The notes under the pieces are model-generated. The model made no database searches, was not told the origin of the DNA, and saw nothing but the letters and a program-made list of their open reading frames with translations. A program made the translations under genes and the position numbers. A DNA stretch of 39,254 bases from Flavobacteriaceae bacterium UBA5544 (GTDB lineage: Bacteria; Bacteroidota; Bacteroidia; Flavobacteriales; Flavobacteriaceae), in assembly GCA_002426755.1 (NCBI GenBank), contig DINI01000006.1, positions 1-39,254 of the forward strand. Direction: 5' to 3'. Shown piece after piece: positions 8,876-17,134 of the stretch; the stretch's first letter is position 1; every line of letters starts with the position of its first letter.

Positions 8876-8910
8876 AATGCCAAAAGGCATTCAGCGTATT
8901 CACAAAAGGC
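8876..8910. repeat. Inverted and direct repeat upstream of susC
   Basis: AATGCC-AAAA-GGCATT is a perfect inverted repeat (8876-8891). Its inner CAAAAGGC (8881-8888) recurs at 8903-8910, 22 bases away. The site is between the divergent susC and rnhB genes, about 45-80 bases upstream of the susC -7 box, a usual place for an activator site. This is a positional inference only. Confidence 0.35.
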
Positions 8911-8973
8911 TGAAAACACCTGCCCTAACTATTAATTAGATGCACATTCTTTTAAAAGGTTGCGTTAAAATTT

Positions 8974-8981
8974 TAACTTTG
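8974..8981 (+). promoter_or_regulatory. Possible -7 box for rnhB
   Basis: TAACTTTG matches TAnnTTTG fully, 16 bases before the TTG start codon at 8998. The nearest TTG (8960-8962) is only 11 bases upstream, too close for a normal -33 box. If used, the leader would be about a dozen bases. Confidence 0.35.
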
Positions 8982-8997
8982 TTCAAACTTTAACATT

Positions 8998-9600
8998 TTG
9001 GGCCTACAATTAAAGTTAACAAATTGTGAATATGAATGCGGAACCGATGAAGCTGGAAGGGGTTGTCTTGCTGGCCCAGTTACGGCTGCGGCTGTAATCT
9101 TGCCTGAAAATTTTAAAAATACTTTGTTAAATGATTCCAAACAACTTTCTGAATTTAGGAGAGAAATTTTAAAAACAATCATAGAAGATGAAGCCATTGC
9201 CTTTTCTTTTTCTCATGTATTTGAAGAAAAAATTGATGAAATAAATATCCTAAATGCATCCATTCTAGCAATGCATCAATCCATAAATACATTAAATATT
9301 GTTCCTGACTATATTATTGTGGATGGTAACCGATTTAAACCTTACCAAACTATCCCGCACCAAACCATCATTAAAGGTGATGGAAAGTATCTAAATATTG
9401 CCGCAGCCTCCATATTGGCCAAAACCTATAGAGATGCCTATATGTGTCAAATTCATGAAGAGTTTCCCATGTATAACTGGAAACAGAACAAAGGCTACCC
9501 TACAAAGGAGCATCGAGAAGCCATCAAAAAATATGGGGCCACTAAATATCACCGAAAATCATTTAGATTATTACCAGAACAATTAAAATTAGACTTCTAA
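8998..9600 (+). CDS. rnhB: Ribonuclease HII
   Basis: Cleaves RNA embedded in DNA, including single misincorporated ribonucleotides. The family signature is clear: GTDEAGRGCLAGPV at 15-28 with catalytic Asp17 and Glu18, NDSKQLSE at 45-52, IIVDGNR with Asp109, and IKGDGKY with Asp128. AAASILAKTYRD completes the core. At 200 residues it has normal length and all four acidic residues. The start is TTG: there is no ATG between the in-frame stop at 8974 and the conserved GTDEAGRG, so TTG at 8998 is the only ordinary choice. It is divergent from susC. The next gene follows within 30 bases but has its own -7 box. Confidence 0.95.
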   Translation: MGLQLKLTNCEYECGTDEAGRGCLAGPVTAAAVILPENFKNTLLNDSKQLSEFRREILKTIIEDEAIAFSFSHVFEEKIDEINILNASILAMHQSINTLNIVPDYIIVDGNRFKPYQTIPHQTIIKGDGKYLNIAAASILAKTYRDAYMCQIHEEFPMYNWKQNKGYPTKEHREAIKKYGATKYHRKSFRLLPEQLKLDF

Positions 9601-9605
9601 CTTTT

Positions 9606-9613
9606 TATATTTG
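9606..9613 (+). promoter_or_regulatory. -7 box upstream of the 811-aa lipoprotein
   Basis: TATATTTG is a perfect TAnnTTTG box 15 bases before the ATG at 9629, beginning 5 bases after the rnhB stop codon. No clear -33 TTG is seen. It argues for separate expression of the lipoprotein gene. It also makes the TTG at 9611, which lies inside the box, an unlikely start codon. Confidence 0.5.
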
Positions 9614-9628
9614 CAAAAAAACTTCGTA

Positions 9629-12064
9629 ATGAGAAACCTTTGGCTCCTGATTCCTTTTATCTTTATTTTAATAGGATGCGAAAATGATGCAACAAGAAGT
9701 TCAAATTTAATTTCACTAGTACCAGAAAATGCTTCCATTGTCATTAAGACCAAATCTATTGAAGGTTTAAAAAGTGTTTTTAAGAATAACGGTTTATTGG
9801 ATGAACTTTCAAATTATAATGATGTTAAAAATATTCAATCGCAACTTAAGTATCTAGATTATCTAAAACCTTCCGACAATGTTTTGATAAGTTTCGGAAA
9901 AAACGATCAAGACAGTTTGCAAATTGCATTGGTCACAAAATATCATAAGGGATTGTTCACGTTGGATTCTGTGCCTAATCGCACAATCGAAACATATACC
10001 TTTAACCATTTGACCATATCAAAGACCACTATCAACAATTCTATCGTATTCAGTACTGTGAAAGATAGCATCTTCTTTGTGTCAAATGACCGAGCACTTA
10101 CAGAATCAGCCTTCAAAGACAATAAAACTGTCAATAAAGATCTCGTCAATATTTTTAATACGGCCAATATTGATAAAACGGTTTCGATACTCATCAACAC
10201 AAAACATAAGAATTTGATTCCATCATTTTTCTTTACCAAGGCTTTAAATGACGTTCCGTTGTCAAACTATTTTATGCTCGATGGTGATTTATCCCAAGAC
10301 CAATTGCTCTTCAATGGAATTACAAAAACGATTGATTCCTCAAAAAGTTTAATAAGTGTTTTTAAAAATACCATTCCGCAGGAAAATAAAGTGTCAAAAA
10401 TTTGTCCACCTGATGCTGATGGTTTTTTGAGCTTAACATTTAACAATTATAAGACCTTTAATGAAAATCTTTTGAAATTCAGGAAAGACAACACCTTACA
10501 ACCAACATCACTTTTTGATACGGCAACAGAAATTGGTGTTATTTATCGAGGTAGTGAGCAAGCTATTATTGTCAATTCTCTTGATGCAACTGCAATGGCT
10601 GATTTGCTGCTCACTCAAAACGCCAGTGAAATGTATCGTGAAGTTGAGATATTTCCTTATGATCAACCTGAACTTTTTTCAACTTATTTTGCCCCATTCA
10701 TTACGTATACCAATGCTTCGAAGTATGCAAATATTGACGATTTCTTCATTTTTACGGAAAGTGATGGGTTATTGAAGGACGTCATTTCGAGTTATCAAAA
10801 TACATCCACCCTATCAGAAACTTCGAGTTTTCAAAATATCATGGAACAAATGAGTGATGAATCCTCATTGATGGTTTATTCAAATTCATCACAATTAAAT
10901 CAGATTTTGAATACGAACTTTTCTGAAGAAAAAAGCCTCAATATTGATGGTTTTAAGTCCAACGCCATTCAATTCATTCAAGATATTGATTTTGCACACG
11001 TCAACGTCATTATCAAAAAGAGCAAAGGCAAAACTGTTGCCAACTCCGTTTCAGAGGATGTTAGCGTCACCTTGGACAATGATTTGTTGACCAATCCGCA
11101 ATTTGTAAATAACCATACAAACAATCAAATGGAAATTGTAGTACAAGATGTAAAAAACAATCTATACCTTATTTCCAATAACGGAAAAGTCCTATGGAAA
11201 AAACAATTGGAAGGAAGGCTTTTAGGTACTGTCGAACAGATTGATATGTATAAAAATGGACGATTGCAACTTGCTTTTGCCACACCAAACCGTGTCTATG
11301 TTTTGGATAGAAATGGGAAAGACGTCTCCCCTTTTCCGTTAAAATTCAACGACAATATTACGCAACCCTTATCTGTTTTTGATTATGATAATAAGCGCGA
11401 CTATCGTTTGATGGTGACTCAAGGAAAATCGGTATTAATGTACGATGGTCAAGGAAAAACGGTTAGTGGTTTCACTTATAAAAAAGCCGACAACACCATT
11501 AATACCCAGCCAAGGCATTTTAGAATTGGCAGAAAGGATTACATTGTATTTGTGCAAGGGAAAGAGCTTGAAATTCTGGATAGAGTCGGGAGAACACGCA
11601 TCAATGTAAAAAACAATATTTCATTTTCAGATAATGAAATTTACTTATACAACAATAAATTTACTGCTACCACAATTACAGGAGATTTGATTCAAATTGA
11701 CGAAAATGGTAAAATGAGTAGTCTGAATCTCAATCTCGGCGAGAAACATTCCATGACTTCTACCAGCAAAACCTTGGTGACATTATCTGATAATATTTTA
11801 AACATCAAAAACAATCGAATTGAAATGGACTTTGGGGTTTATACTTCGCCAAAAATCTTTTATTTGAATGATAAAATCTACGTGTCGGTCACCGATTTAC
11901 AAACCAAAAAAATCTATTTGTTTGATAGTCTTGGGAAGGAAATCAATAATTTTCCTGTCTACGGGAATTCGTCCATTGAACTTGGAAATATTGACAATGG
12001 AAAAGGTTTGGAGTTCGTTACAAAAGGTGACAGTAATTCTATTTTGATTTACCAAATGAATTGA
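9629..12064 (+). CDS. Large lipoprotein with C-terminal beta-propeller-like region
   Basis: 811 residues from the ATG at 9629, chosen because it begins a clean lipoprotein signal (MRNLWLLIPFIFILIGC, Cys17). A longer reading from TTG at 9611 would start inside a promoter box. The N-terminal two thirds resembles DUF3352-like envelope proteins, with LVPENASIVIKTKSIEGLKSVF near the start and DESSLMVYSNSS later. From about residue 490 it has repeats such as NNLYLISNNGKVLWKK, RVYVLDRNGKDV and KIYLFDSLGKEINNFP. These are the blades of a PQQ/WD-like propeller. It ends in FVTKGDSNSILIYQMN. It probably sits in the periplasm or outer membrane; function is unknown. It is followed by a terminator at 12102. 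Confidence 0.75.
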   Translation: MRNLWLLIPFIFILIGCENDATRSSNLISLVPENASIVIKTKSIEGLKSVFKNNGLLDELSNYNDVKNIQSQLKYLDYLKPSDNVLISFGKNDQDSLQIALVTKYHKGLFTLDSVPNRTIETYTFNHLTISKTTINNSIVFSTVKDSIFFVSNDRALTESAFKDNKTVNKDLVNIFNTANIDKTVSILINTKHKNLIPSFFFTKALNDVPLSNYFMLDGDLSQDQLLFNGITKTIDSSKSLISVFKNTIPQENKVSKICPPDADGFLSLTFNNYKTFNENLLKFRKDNTLQPTSLFDTATEIGVIYRGSEQAIIVNSLDATAMADLLLTQNASEMYREVEIFPYDQPELFSTYFAPFITYTNASKYANIDDFFIFTESDGLLKDVISSYQNTSTLSETSSFQNIMEQMSDESSLMVYSNSSQLNQILNTNFSEEKSLNIDGFKSNAIQFIQDIDFAHVNVIIKKSKGKTVANSVSEDVSVTLDNDLLTNPQFVNNHTNNQMEIVVQDVKNNLYLISNNGKVLWKKQLEGRLLGTVEQIDMYKNGRLQLAFATPNRVYVLDRNGKDVSPFPLKFNDNITQPLSVFDYDNKRDYRLMVTQGKSVLMYDGQGKTVSGFTYKKADNTINTQPRHFRIGRKDYIVFVQGKELEILDRVGRTRINVKNNISFSDNEIYLYNNKFTATTITGDLIQIDENGKMSSLNLNLGEKHSMTSTSKTLVTLSDNILNIKNNRIEMDFGVYTSPKIFYLNDKIYVSVTDLQTKKIYLFDSLGKEINNFPVYGNSSIELGNIDNGKGLEFVTKGDSNSILIYQMN

Positions 12065-12101
12065 TTCTGGTTTTCTAAATATCTTAATACATATTAAAAC
12101 G

Positions 12102-12134
12102 AAAACGCCATAAAAATTTCTTTGGCGTTTTTTG
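12102..12134 (+). terminator. Rho-independent terminator
   Basis: A 9-bp stem AAAACGCCA (12102-12110) with TGGCGTTTT (12123-12131), a 12-base loop and a T run. It closes the rnhB/lipoprotein unit and isolates the following sensor gene. Confidence 0.8.
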
Positions 12135-12174
12135 TATTTATTTTACTACTTTAGATAAAACCAAATGTATCAAA

Positions 12175-14943
12175 ATGAACAAACTGCGCATTGTTTTTGC
12201 TTGTTTCTTGTTCTACAGTCTAGCGCATTCCCAAGATAAAATTGTGGATATAGACTTTTTGAAGGCCTCAAAAGAATTCTATAAAAATCTTGAGTATGAC
12301 AGTGCATTTGCCTACGCTAAAAAAGGCTTTGATTTTTATACATCACGAAAAAATGATTCCTTGGCTTTCGTATCTGCTTTGGAACTTTATCGAATAAAAG
12401 ACAAATTAGACACCAACGACACTATAAGTTATTTTTTTCAAGCTGCTGACATTGCCAAAAAAAGTAAGAGCGCCCTTCTGGACATTGAACTCTATTATGC
12501 GAAAGCACATCTGCTCTATTCCAAGGATGAATATGCTGAAGCCCTTCCTCTATTCTTAAAAATTGATTCCGTTTCTAAAAACAATTCAATAAAAAACAAG
12601 ACCGTTATCCATGCAATCATTAGACGGTCTGAAATTTTTCGACTCAAATTCACGCAGGAGACTACTGAAATTGCAGAAAAGTTGCTGTTGGAAGCCTTGC
12701 AAATGGCCAAAGATTTAAAGGACGAAGAAATGATTCATTACATCTACACCTATTTAGCCGATGTCAGTGGCTTGAATGGTAAAAATGAAGATTTCAAATA
12801 CTACAACGATTTGGCCTTTGATTATTATCAAAAAAAAGATGATGTCCGAAACCTCTCCCAAGTATATCTTTTAAATACCGGGTATTATTTGAGCATCGAT
12901 GACCTTGAAAATGCCAAAAAAACCCAAGTTGACAGAATTAATTATTTAAGGCAGAAAAATGACATTGTCGAACTGGCACGTGCGTTAAATTATAATGGAA
13001 GTTTCCACCGCCGCAAAACAAAAGATTATGATAAATCTATTAGCAGTCTTTTGGAAGCCAAGATGCTTTACAATACAAAAATCACTTACCTATTAAAAAC
13101 TGACAATTACAATAGGCTGCTATATAACTTGGCGTATGCCTATCAGGAAAAAGAAAACTACAAACTGGCATTTGAGTATTTGGATGAAGCCACAGAATTG
13201 CGCGAAGACATCCTCAAAAAGACCAACAAGAAGTTAACAACAACCTTGGAAGCCAAATACGAAACAGCAAAAAAGGAAAAGGAAATAGCCTTGTTGACAA
13301 CCCAAAAAACCATCGCGGAGCAGGAAAAAAGAAACCAGACCTATCTATTTCTCGGTTTGTTGAGTCTTGGTATCATCGTCGGTGGGTTTTTGCTTTATGC
13401 CTATAGAAACAAACTCAAAACCGCACAAAAATTAAAGGAATTGGATGGTCTCAAATCGAAATTCTTCGCGAATATCTCTCACGAATTCCGGACACCTTTA
13501 ACCTTAATCAAAAGTCCTTTGCAATTGCTTAAAAACGACGAGACAGATTCAACCAAGACCAAACAATTAAACATGATTGAACAACATTCGGACCGAATGT
13601 TGGCATTAGTGGACCAATTGCTGCAACTCTCAAAAATAGATTCTGGAAATCTGAAATTGATGCTTCAAAAAAGCAACCTTTCTTCATTCTTGGAATCATT
13701 GGTGGAACCATTCCAACTGAAAGCTGAAGAAATTGATTTACATTTTGATAAAAACATAGAAAAATCGCATAAGAACGAATGGTTTGACAAAGACGTGTTG
13801 GAAAAAATCGTTGCCAACTTACTATCAAATGCTTTAAAGTATACAGAGGAAAGACAATCAATATCCATTCAATCTTCTACAAAAAACAATGAATTGCAAC
13901 TTTCCATCGCCAATACAACTACGCTTCAAAATAAAGACGTTGCAAAACTGTTTGAGCGTTTCTATCAAGATAGTCAGTCCAATGAAGGCGTAGGTATTGG
14001 ATTGGCATTGGTGAAAGAATTGGTCACGCTCTATAAAGGACGCCTAGAAACTTCAGTTCAAAATAATATACTGACTTTCAATATTAGTTTGCCTTTAGAT
14101 AAAGAATTGTTGAAAGATGTCAGCGTCATTTCCGAAGAAAAACCTCATATTCAAAAGCCAATACTGACCGCAACCCAAAACCTTGAAGAACTTCCCATCA
14201 TGCTGATTGCGGATGATAATGCGGACATTCGCTCGGTACTAAAGGATATTTTTAATTCAGAATATCACATTTTGGAAGCGGAAGACGGTCAAATAGCTTT
14301 GAAACTCGCTATAGAAACCATTCCAGATATCATTATCAGTGATGTGATGATGCCAAACATGGATGGCTTTGAACTGACCGAACAATTGAAACAGAACGAA
14401 GCCACATCGTTCATTCCCATCATTCTTTTGACTGCAAAAACATCAGATGAAGCCAAGTTAAAAGGCTTACAGATTGAAGCCGATGATTATGAAACCAAAC
14501 CTTTTAACCACGAAATTCTAAAAACAAAAGTCCAACAGTTAATCGAAGTAAGACATAAACTGCGTGAACGTTATAGCAAAGAACTGATTCTCAAACCTAC
14601 AGATATCACCATAACATCTGCAGACGAAAAGTTCATCGGGCGCTTACAATCTGTTTTGGACAAAGAGCTTTCAAATCCTAATTTTTCTGTTGACGAATTT
14701 TCTAAAACCGTTGGAATGAGCCGAATGCAGCTTCATAGAAAATTGAAATCCTTGCTTGGAGTCACTGCGTCTGAATTCCTTCGTAACGAACGCCTCAAAG
14801 CAGCTTCCATTCTTCTTAAAAAAGGGAATGTCAATGTTTCTGAAATTGCATATAACGTCGGCTTCAATGATGTTTCCTATTTCTCCAAATGCTTTAAGGA
14901 ATTGTTCGGGGTTACACCTTCAGAATATGCCTTGAACCCTTAA
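12175..14943 (+). CDS. Hybrid two-component sensor kinase/response regulator with AraC output
   Basis: Single-protein two-component system (HTCS type), 922 residues. A signal-like start ends in AHSQ (about 20). A helical TPR-like periplasmic region (about 25-360) precedes a short coiled coil and one membrane helix (about 388-410). The kinase has the H-box SHEFRTP (His436), the N-box NLLSNALKY (Asn548, Asn552) and GVGIGLALVKEL. The receiver has IADDNAD (Asp680, Asp681), the phospho-acceptor Asp723 in IISDVMMPNMDG and Lys775. An AraC-type DNA-binding domain fills about 823-922, with SVDEFSKTVGMSRMQLHRKL and SEIAYNVGFNDVSYFSKCFKE. All catalytic residues are intact. The TPR sensor differs from the propeller sensor of glycan-type HTCS. 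It probably controls the exported-protein operon that starts at 15069. Its own promoter may be TACTTTAG at 12147-12154. Confidence 0.95.
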   Translation: MNKLRIVFACFLFYSLAHSQDKIVDIDFLKASKEFYKNLEYDSAFAYAKKGFDFYTSRKNDSLAFVSALELYRIKDKLDTNDTISYFFQAADIAKKSKSALLDIELYYAKAHLLYSKDEYAEALPLFLKIDSVSKNNSIKNKTVIHAIIRRSEIFRLKFTQETTEIAEKLLLEALQMAKDLKDEEMIHYIYTYLADVSGLNGKNEDFKYYNDLAFDYYQKKDDVRNLSQVYLLNTGYYLSIDDLENAKKTQVDRINYLRQKNDIVELARALNYNGSFHRRKTKDYDKSISSLLEAKMLYNTKITYLLKTDNYNRLLYNLAYAYQEKENYKLAFEYLDEATELREDILKKTNKKLTTTLEAKYETAKKEKEIALLTTQKTIAEQEKRNQTYLFLGLLSLGIIVGGFLLYAYRNKLKTAQKLKELDGLKSKFFANISHEFRTPLTLIKSPLQLLKNDETDSTKTKQLNMIEQHSDRMLALVDQLLQLSKIDSGNLKLMLQKSNLSSFLESLVEPFQLKAEEIDLHFDKNIEKSHKNEWFDKDVLEKIVANLLSNALKYTEERQSISIQSSTKNNELQLSIANTTTLQNKDVAKLFERFYQDSQSNEGVGIGLALVKELVTLYKGRLETSVQNNILTFNISLPLDKELLKDVSVISEEKPHIQKPILTATQNLEELPIMLIADDNADIRSVLKDIFNSEYHILEAEDGQIALKLAIETIPDIIISDVMMPNMDGFELTEQLKQNEATSFIPIILLTAKTSDEAKLKGLQIEADDYETKPFNHEILKTKVQQLIEVRHKLRERYSKELILKPTDITITSADEKFIGRLQSVLDKELSNPNFSVDEFSKTVGMSRMQLHRKLKSLLGVTASEFLRNERLKAASILLKKGNVNVSEIAYNVGFNDVSYFSKCFKELFGVTPSEYALNP

Positions 14944-14974
14944 CAAAGCCACTGTTTTTCTACATTTTTCACGA

Positions 14975-15011
14975 TGTTACATCTGTCATAGAGGTTGTTA
15001 CATGCGTCATA
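14975..15011. promoter_or_regulatory. Direct-repeat operator candidate (21-bp period)
   Basis: TGTTACATCTGTCATA (14975-14990) and TGTTACATGCGTCATA (14996-15011) match in 14 of 16 bases and begin exactly 21 bases apart, two helical turns. AraC half-sites araI1/araI2 have the same period. The pair lies between the AraC-domain sensor gene and the operon it probably controls, ending 21 bases before a weak -7 box (15033-15040). I infer that it is the binding site of the 12175-14943 protein. Confidence 0.6.
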
Positions 15012-15032
15012 ATGCTTTTTAATCTTCCCAAC

Positions 15033-15040
15033 TAATTTTA
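15033..15040 (+). promoter_or_regulatory. Weak -7 box for the exported-protein operon
   Basis: TAATTTTA differs from TAnnTTTG only in the last base, and no TTG -33 box precedes it. The direct repeats end 21 bases upstream, where the -33 region would be. This is the arrangement expected for a promoter that needs an activator. Confidence 0.4.
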
Positions 15041-15068
15041 CTTCAAACAAAAATTGGATGCGACATCC

Positions 15069-15224
15069 ATGTCAAAAAAGAAGACCCATAATTATTCCGG
15101 TGAATTGGAAAATTTTCCCTCAACTAAAGTGTATCTAAATGTGAATTATTTAGAAAAAGGAATCTATGAGTTGCATATCATTCATAAAGATAAATTGATA
15201 AAAAAAACAACCTTTAAAAAGTAA
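15069..15224 (+). CDS. Small protein, 51 aa, T9SS-tail-like C-terminus
   Basis: A 51-codon gene (MSKKKTHNYSGELENF..., ending TTFKK) ending 4 bases before the next ATG at 15229. It has no signal peptide or membrane segment. The second half, YLEKGIYELHIIHKDKLIKK, has the G-x-Y-x-L-x-I followed by lysine-rich strand pattern seen at the ends of type IX secretion tails and DUF3244-like domains. It is far too short to be a complete sorting domain on a cargo. It could be a genuine small protein or the remnant of a larger one; an intact frame with tight coupling to the operon favours a real gene. It is the first gene of the operon. Confidence 0.5.
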   Translation: MSKKKTHNYSGELENFPSTKVYLNVNYLEKGIYELHIIHKDKLIKKTTFKK

Positions 15225-15228
15225 TATC

Positions 15229-15798
15229 ATGAACAAACTCAAATCTTCAATAATGAAACCTATCTCAAAACTCATGTACATCTTTTTAATTTTTGGCATG
15301 TTTCAAAGTTGCGAAACAGACGTACCTGAAGAAGACAACACACCACCAACCTTTCAATTGACCATTTCTGGTGATGGCTTCACCAGACATTTTACACAGG
15401 CTGATGATTTTGACAGTTTCCAACTCAACCTGAATTCTCAAGCTGAATACAGTTTTGCCTTGGTGACTGCGGACCAAGGTGGCGTTGAAGAAGCATCGCT
15501 TCAATGGTGCACCGATGGTGTGCAACTCATTAGTGACATCCCTACGGATTGGTTTGTCACAAATTCTGGGTTGAGCACTTTCTTGGTATGGGAAGGTGAT
15601 AGTTCAAATCCACTTACAGGCAATGCGTGTTCGGGAAATTTCACCGTTCAGGCTGGTCAAAACGAATTGGTTGGTTGCCCAATGAATGTATTTGTGAAGG
15701 ATTTTGGCGGCGAGTCAGGAGATTCAAATACAACATTTAAGACGCTAAATCTATTGATAGGCTATAACACGCCCACCGAGATAGTTTACTACGATTAA
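15229..15798 (+). CDS. Lipoprotein, 189 aa, unknown function
   Basis: Secreted lipoprotein with the lipobox GMFQSC followed by ETDVPEEDNTPP, an acidic start typical of surface-exported Bacteroidota lipoproteins. An internal ATG at 15253 would give a more usual 20-residue signal (MKPISKLMYIFLIFGMFQSC), so the start is uncertain. The body is beta-rich with FQLTISGDGFTRHFTQ, SFALVTADQGGVEEASLQWC and a C-terminal CPMNVFVKDFGGESGDSN. Cys residues in the body could form disulfides. No family recognised. It sits second in the operon behind the HTCS gene, 33 bases before the OmpA-like gene. Confidence 0.75.
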   Translation: MNKLKSSIMKPISKLMYIFLIFGMFQSCETDVPEEDNTPPTFQLTISGDGFTRHFTQADDFDSFQLNLNSQAEYSFALVTADQGGVEEASLQWCTDGVQLISDIPTDWFVTNSGLSTFLVWEGDSSNPLTGNACSGNFTVQAGQNELVGCPMNVFVKDFGGESGDSNTTFKTLNLLIGYNTPTEIVYYD

Positions 15799-15831
15799 TT
15801 CTATATACAACAAACTCTTAATCATCATATT

Positions 15832-17130
15832 ATGAAAACACACATCAAACTTACATTCCTAATCGCACTGATATCGATGGGTGCAAATGCCCAAATCCTT
15901 AAAAAAGTGACAGACGCTGCCCAACGTGGTGTAGAACGTACTGTCGAACGAAAAGTAGAAGAAAAAAGTGAAAAAGAAACCGGAAAAGCCATGGATAGCG
16001 TGCTGAACCCAAGCAAAAAGGACAAGAAAAAAAGCAAGAAAGACAAGTCCAAAAAATCGAAAGATGAAAACAACGTATTAATCGACAATACAGATAACAA
16101 TACCAGCTCAAAATCAGTCAAATCCAATAGCGATTTTGTGCCTGGCGGAACAGTTCTATTTTCCGATGATTTTTCACAGGATGCCATTGGCGATTTCCCT
16201 GCCCAATGGAACACAAATGGCAGCGGCGAAGTGGTCACCATCGATGGATTGAATGGCAAATGGTTGAGCGTGATGCACAATTCCATCATCAATCCTGTGA
16301 TGGACAAAGCCCTACCTGAAAATTCTACCATTGAATTCGACTTATTTCTTCAGGCAGATGGACAACAATCCACACCATTCATTCAATTTGGTTTGACGCC
16401 AGTCCGAGACATTCTAAAGGAAGATATGTTCTATAAAAACCGTTTCTTCATCAACCTACATCGCTATTCCGAAAAGGACGGACAGACCTTGGAATATGGA
16501 TTGAAAAACGATGTCATTGGCAACAAAAGTGATTTTCCTCTGACCAAATACTCCAACAAAGTGTTGCACGTTGCCATTGCCATCAACAAAACGAGAATTC
16601 GTTTGTATCTGGATGACAATAAGGTCATTGACTTACCCCGAGCCTTAACCACAGACATGCTCAATAATTTCTTTTTGAACAACAATTACCTCATTCCTGC
16701 TTCAGAGATTCCGATGTTTATCAGCAATGTTCGAATCGCTTCGGCAGATGTGGATGCACGTAGCTTGTTGATTAAGGATTTAATGGAAAAAGGCACCGTA
16801 TCCACAAGCGATATTCTGTTTGATGTGAACAGTGATGTTCTGAAAAAAGAATCCTTCCCTATCATCAAACAATTTGGGGATGCCTTAATGAGCAATGCCT
16901 CGCTCAAAATCAAAATCACCGGACATACCGATAGCGATGGCTCTGATGCTGCCAATCTGACACTTTCACAAAAACGTGCTGCAGCAGTCAAAACCTATAT
17001 CACCGAGAACTTTGCCGTCGCAGGTTCAAGAATCCAGACGGATGGCAAAGGTGAATCACAACCCGTTGCTCCAAATACCACAGCAGATGGCAAGGCAAAA
17101 AACCGTCGTGTGGAATTTGTAAAACTCTGA
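15832..17130 (+). CDS. OmpA family protein with central beta-sandwich
   Basis: A 432-residue envelope protein. The signal peptide ends in GANAQ (about 21). A highly charged, Lys-rich segment follows (about 25-80, KKDKKKSKKDKSKK). A central beta-sandwich-like domain (about 98-300) contains LFSDDFSQDAIGDFPAQWN and FINLHRYSEKDGQ, as in other flavobacterial OmpA proteins with a concanavalin/LamG-like fold. The OmpA peptidoglycan-binding domain (about 318-432) has ILFDVNSDVLK, GHTDSDGSDAANLTLSQKRA (His365, Asp367) and KNRRVEFVKL. It likely anchors the outer membrane to peptidoglycan while presenting the sandwich domain. It is third in the operon and only 4 bases before the next gene. Confidence 0.85.
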   Translation: MKTHIKLTFLIALISMGANAQILKKVTDAAQRGVERTVERKVEEKSEKETGKAMDSVLNPSKKDKKKSKKDKSKKSKDENNVLIDNTDNNTSSKSVKSNSDFVPGGTVLFSDDFSQDAIGDFPAQWNTNGSGEVVTIDGLNGKWLSVMHNSIINPVMDKALPENSTIEFDLFLQADGQQSTPFIQFGLTPVRDILKEDMFYKNRFFINLHRYSEKDGQTLEYGLKNDVIGNKSDFPLTKYSNKVLHVAIAINKTRIRLYLDDNKVIDLPRALTTDMLNNFFLNNNYLIPASEIPMFISNVRIASADVDARSLLIKDLMEKGTVSTSDILFDVNSDVLKKESFPIIKQFGDALMSNASLKIKITGHTDSDGSDAANLTLSQKRAAAVKTYITENFAVAGSRIQTDGKGESQPVAPNTTADGKAKNRRVEFVKL

Positions 17131-17134
17131 TACC

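Noticed and set aside
9611..9613. TTG start giving 817 residues for the large lipoprotein
   Set aside because: It lies inside a perfect -7 box, and the ATG at 9629 starts a clean lipoprotein signal.
14944..14975. Terminator after the hybrid sensor gene
   Set aside because: Only a T-rich run is present with no stem, so read-through into the operon remains possible.
15825..16331. 168-residue open frame on the minus strand opposite the OmpA-like gene
   Set aside because: It has no recognisable domain and a composition explained by the antisense of a Lys-rich coding region; the plus-strand OmpA gene is certain.
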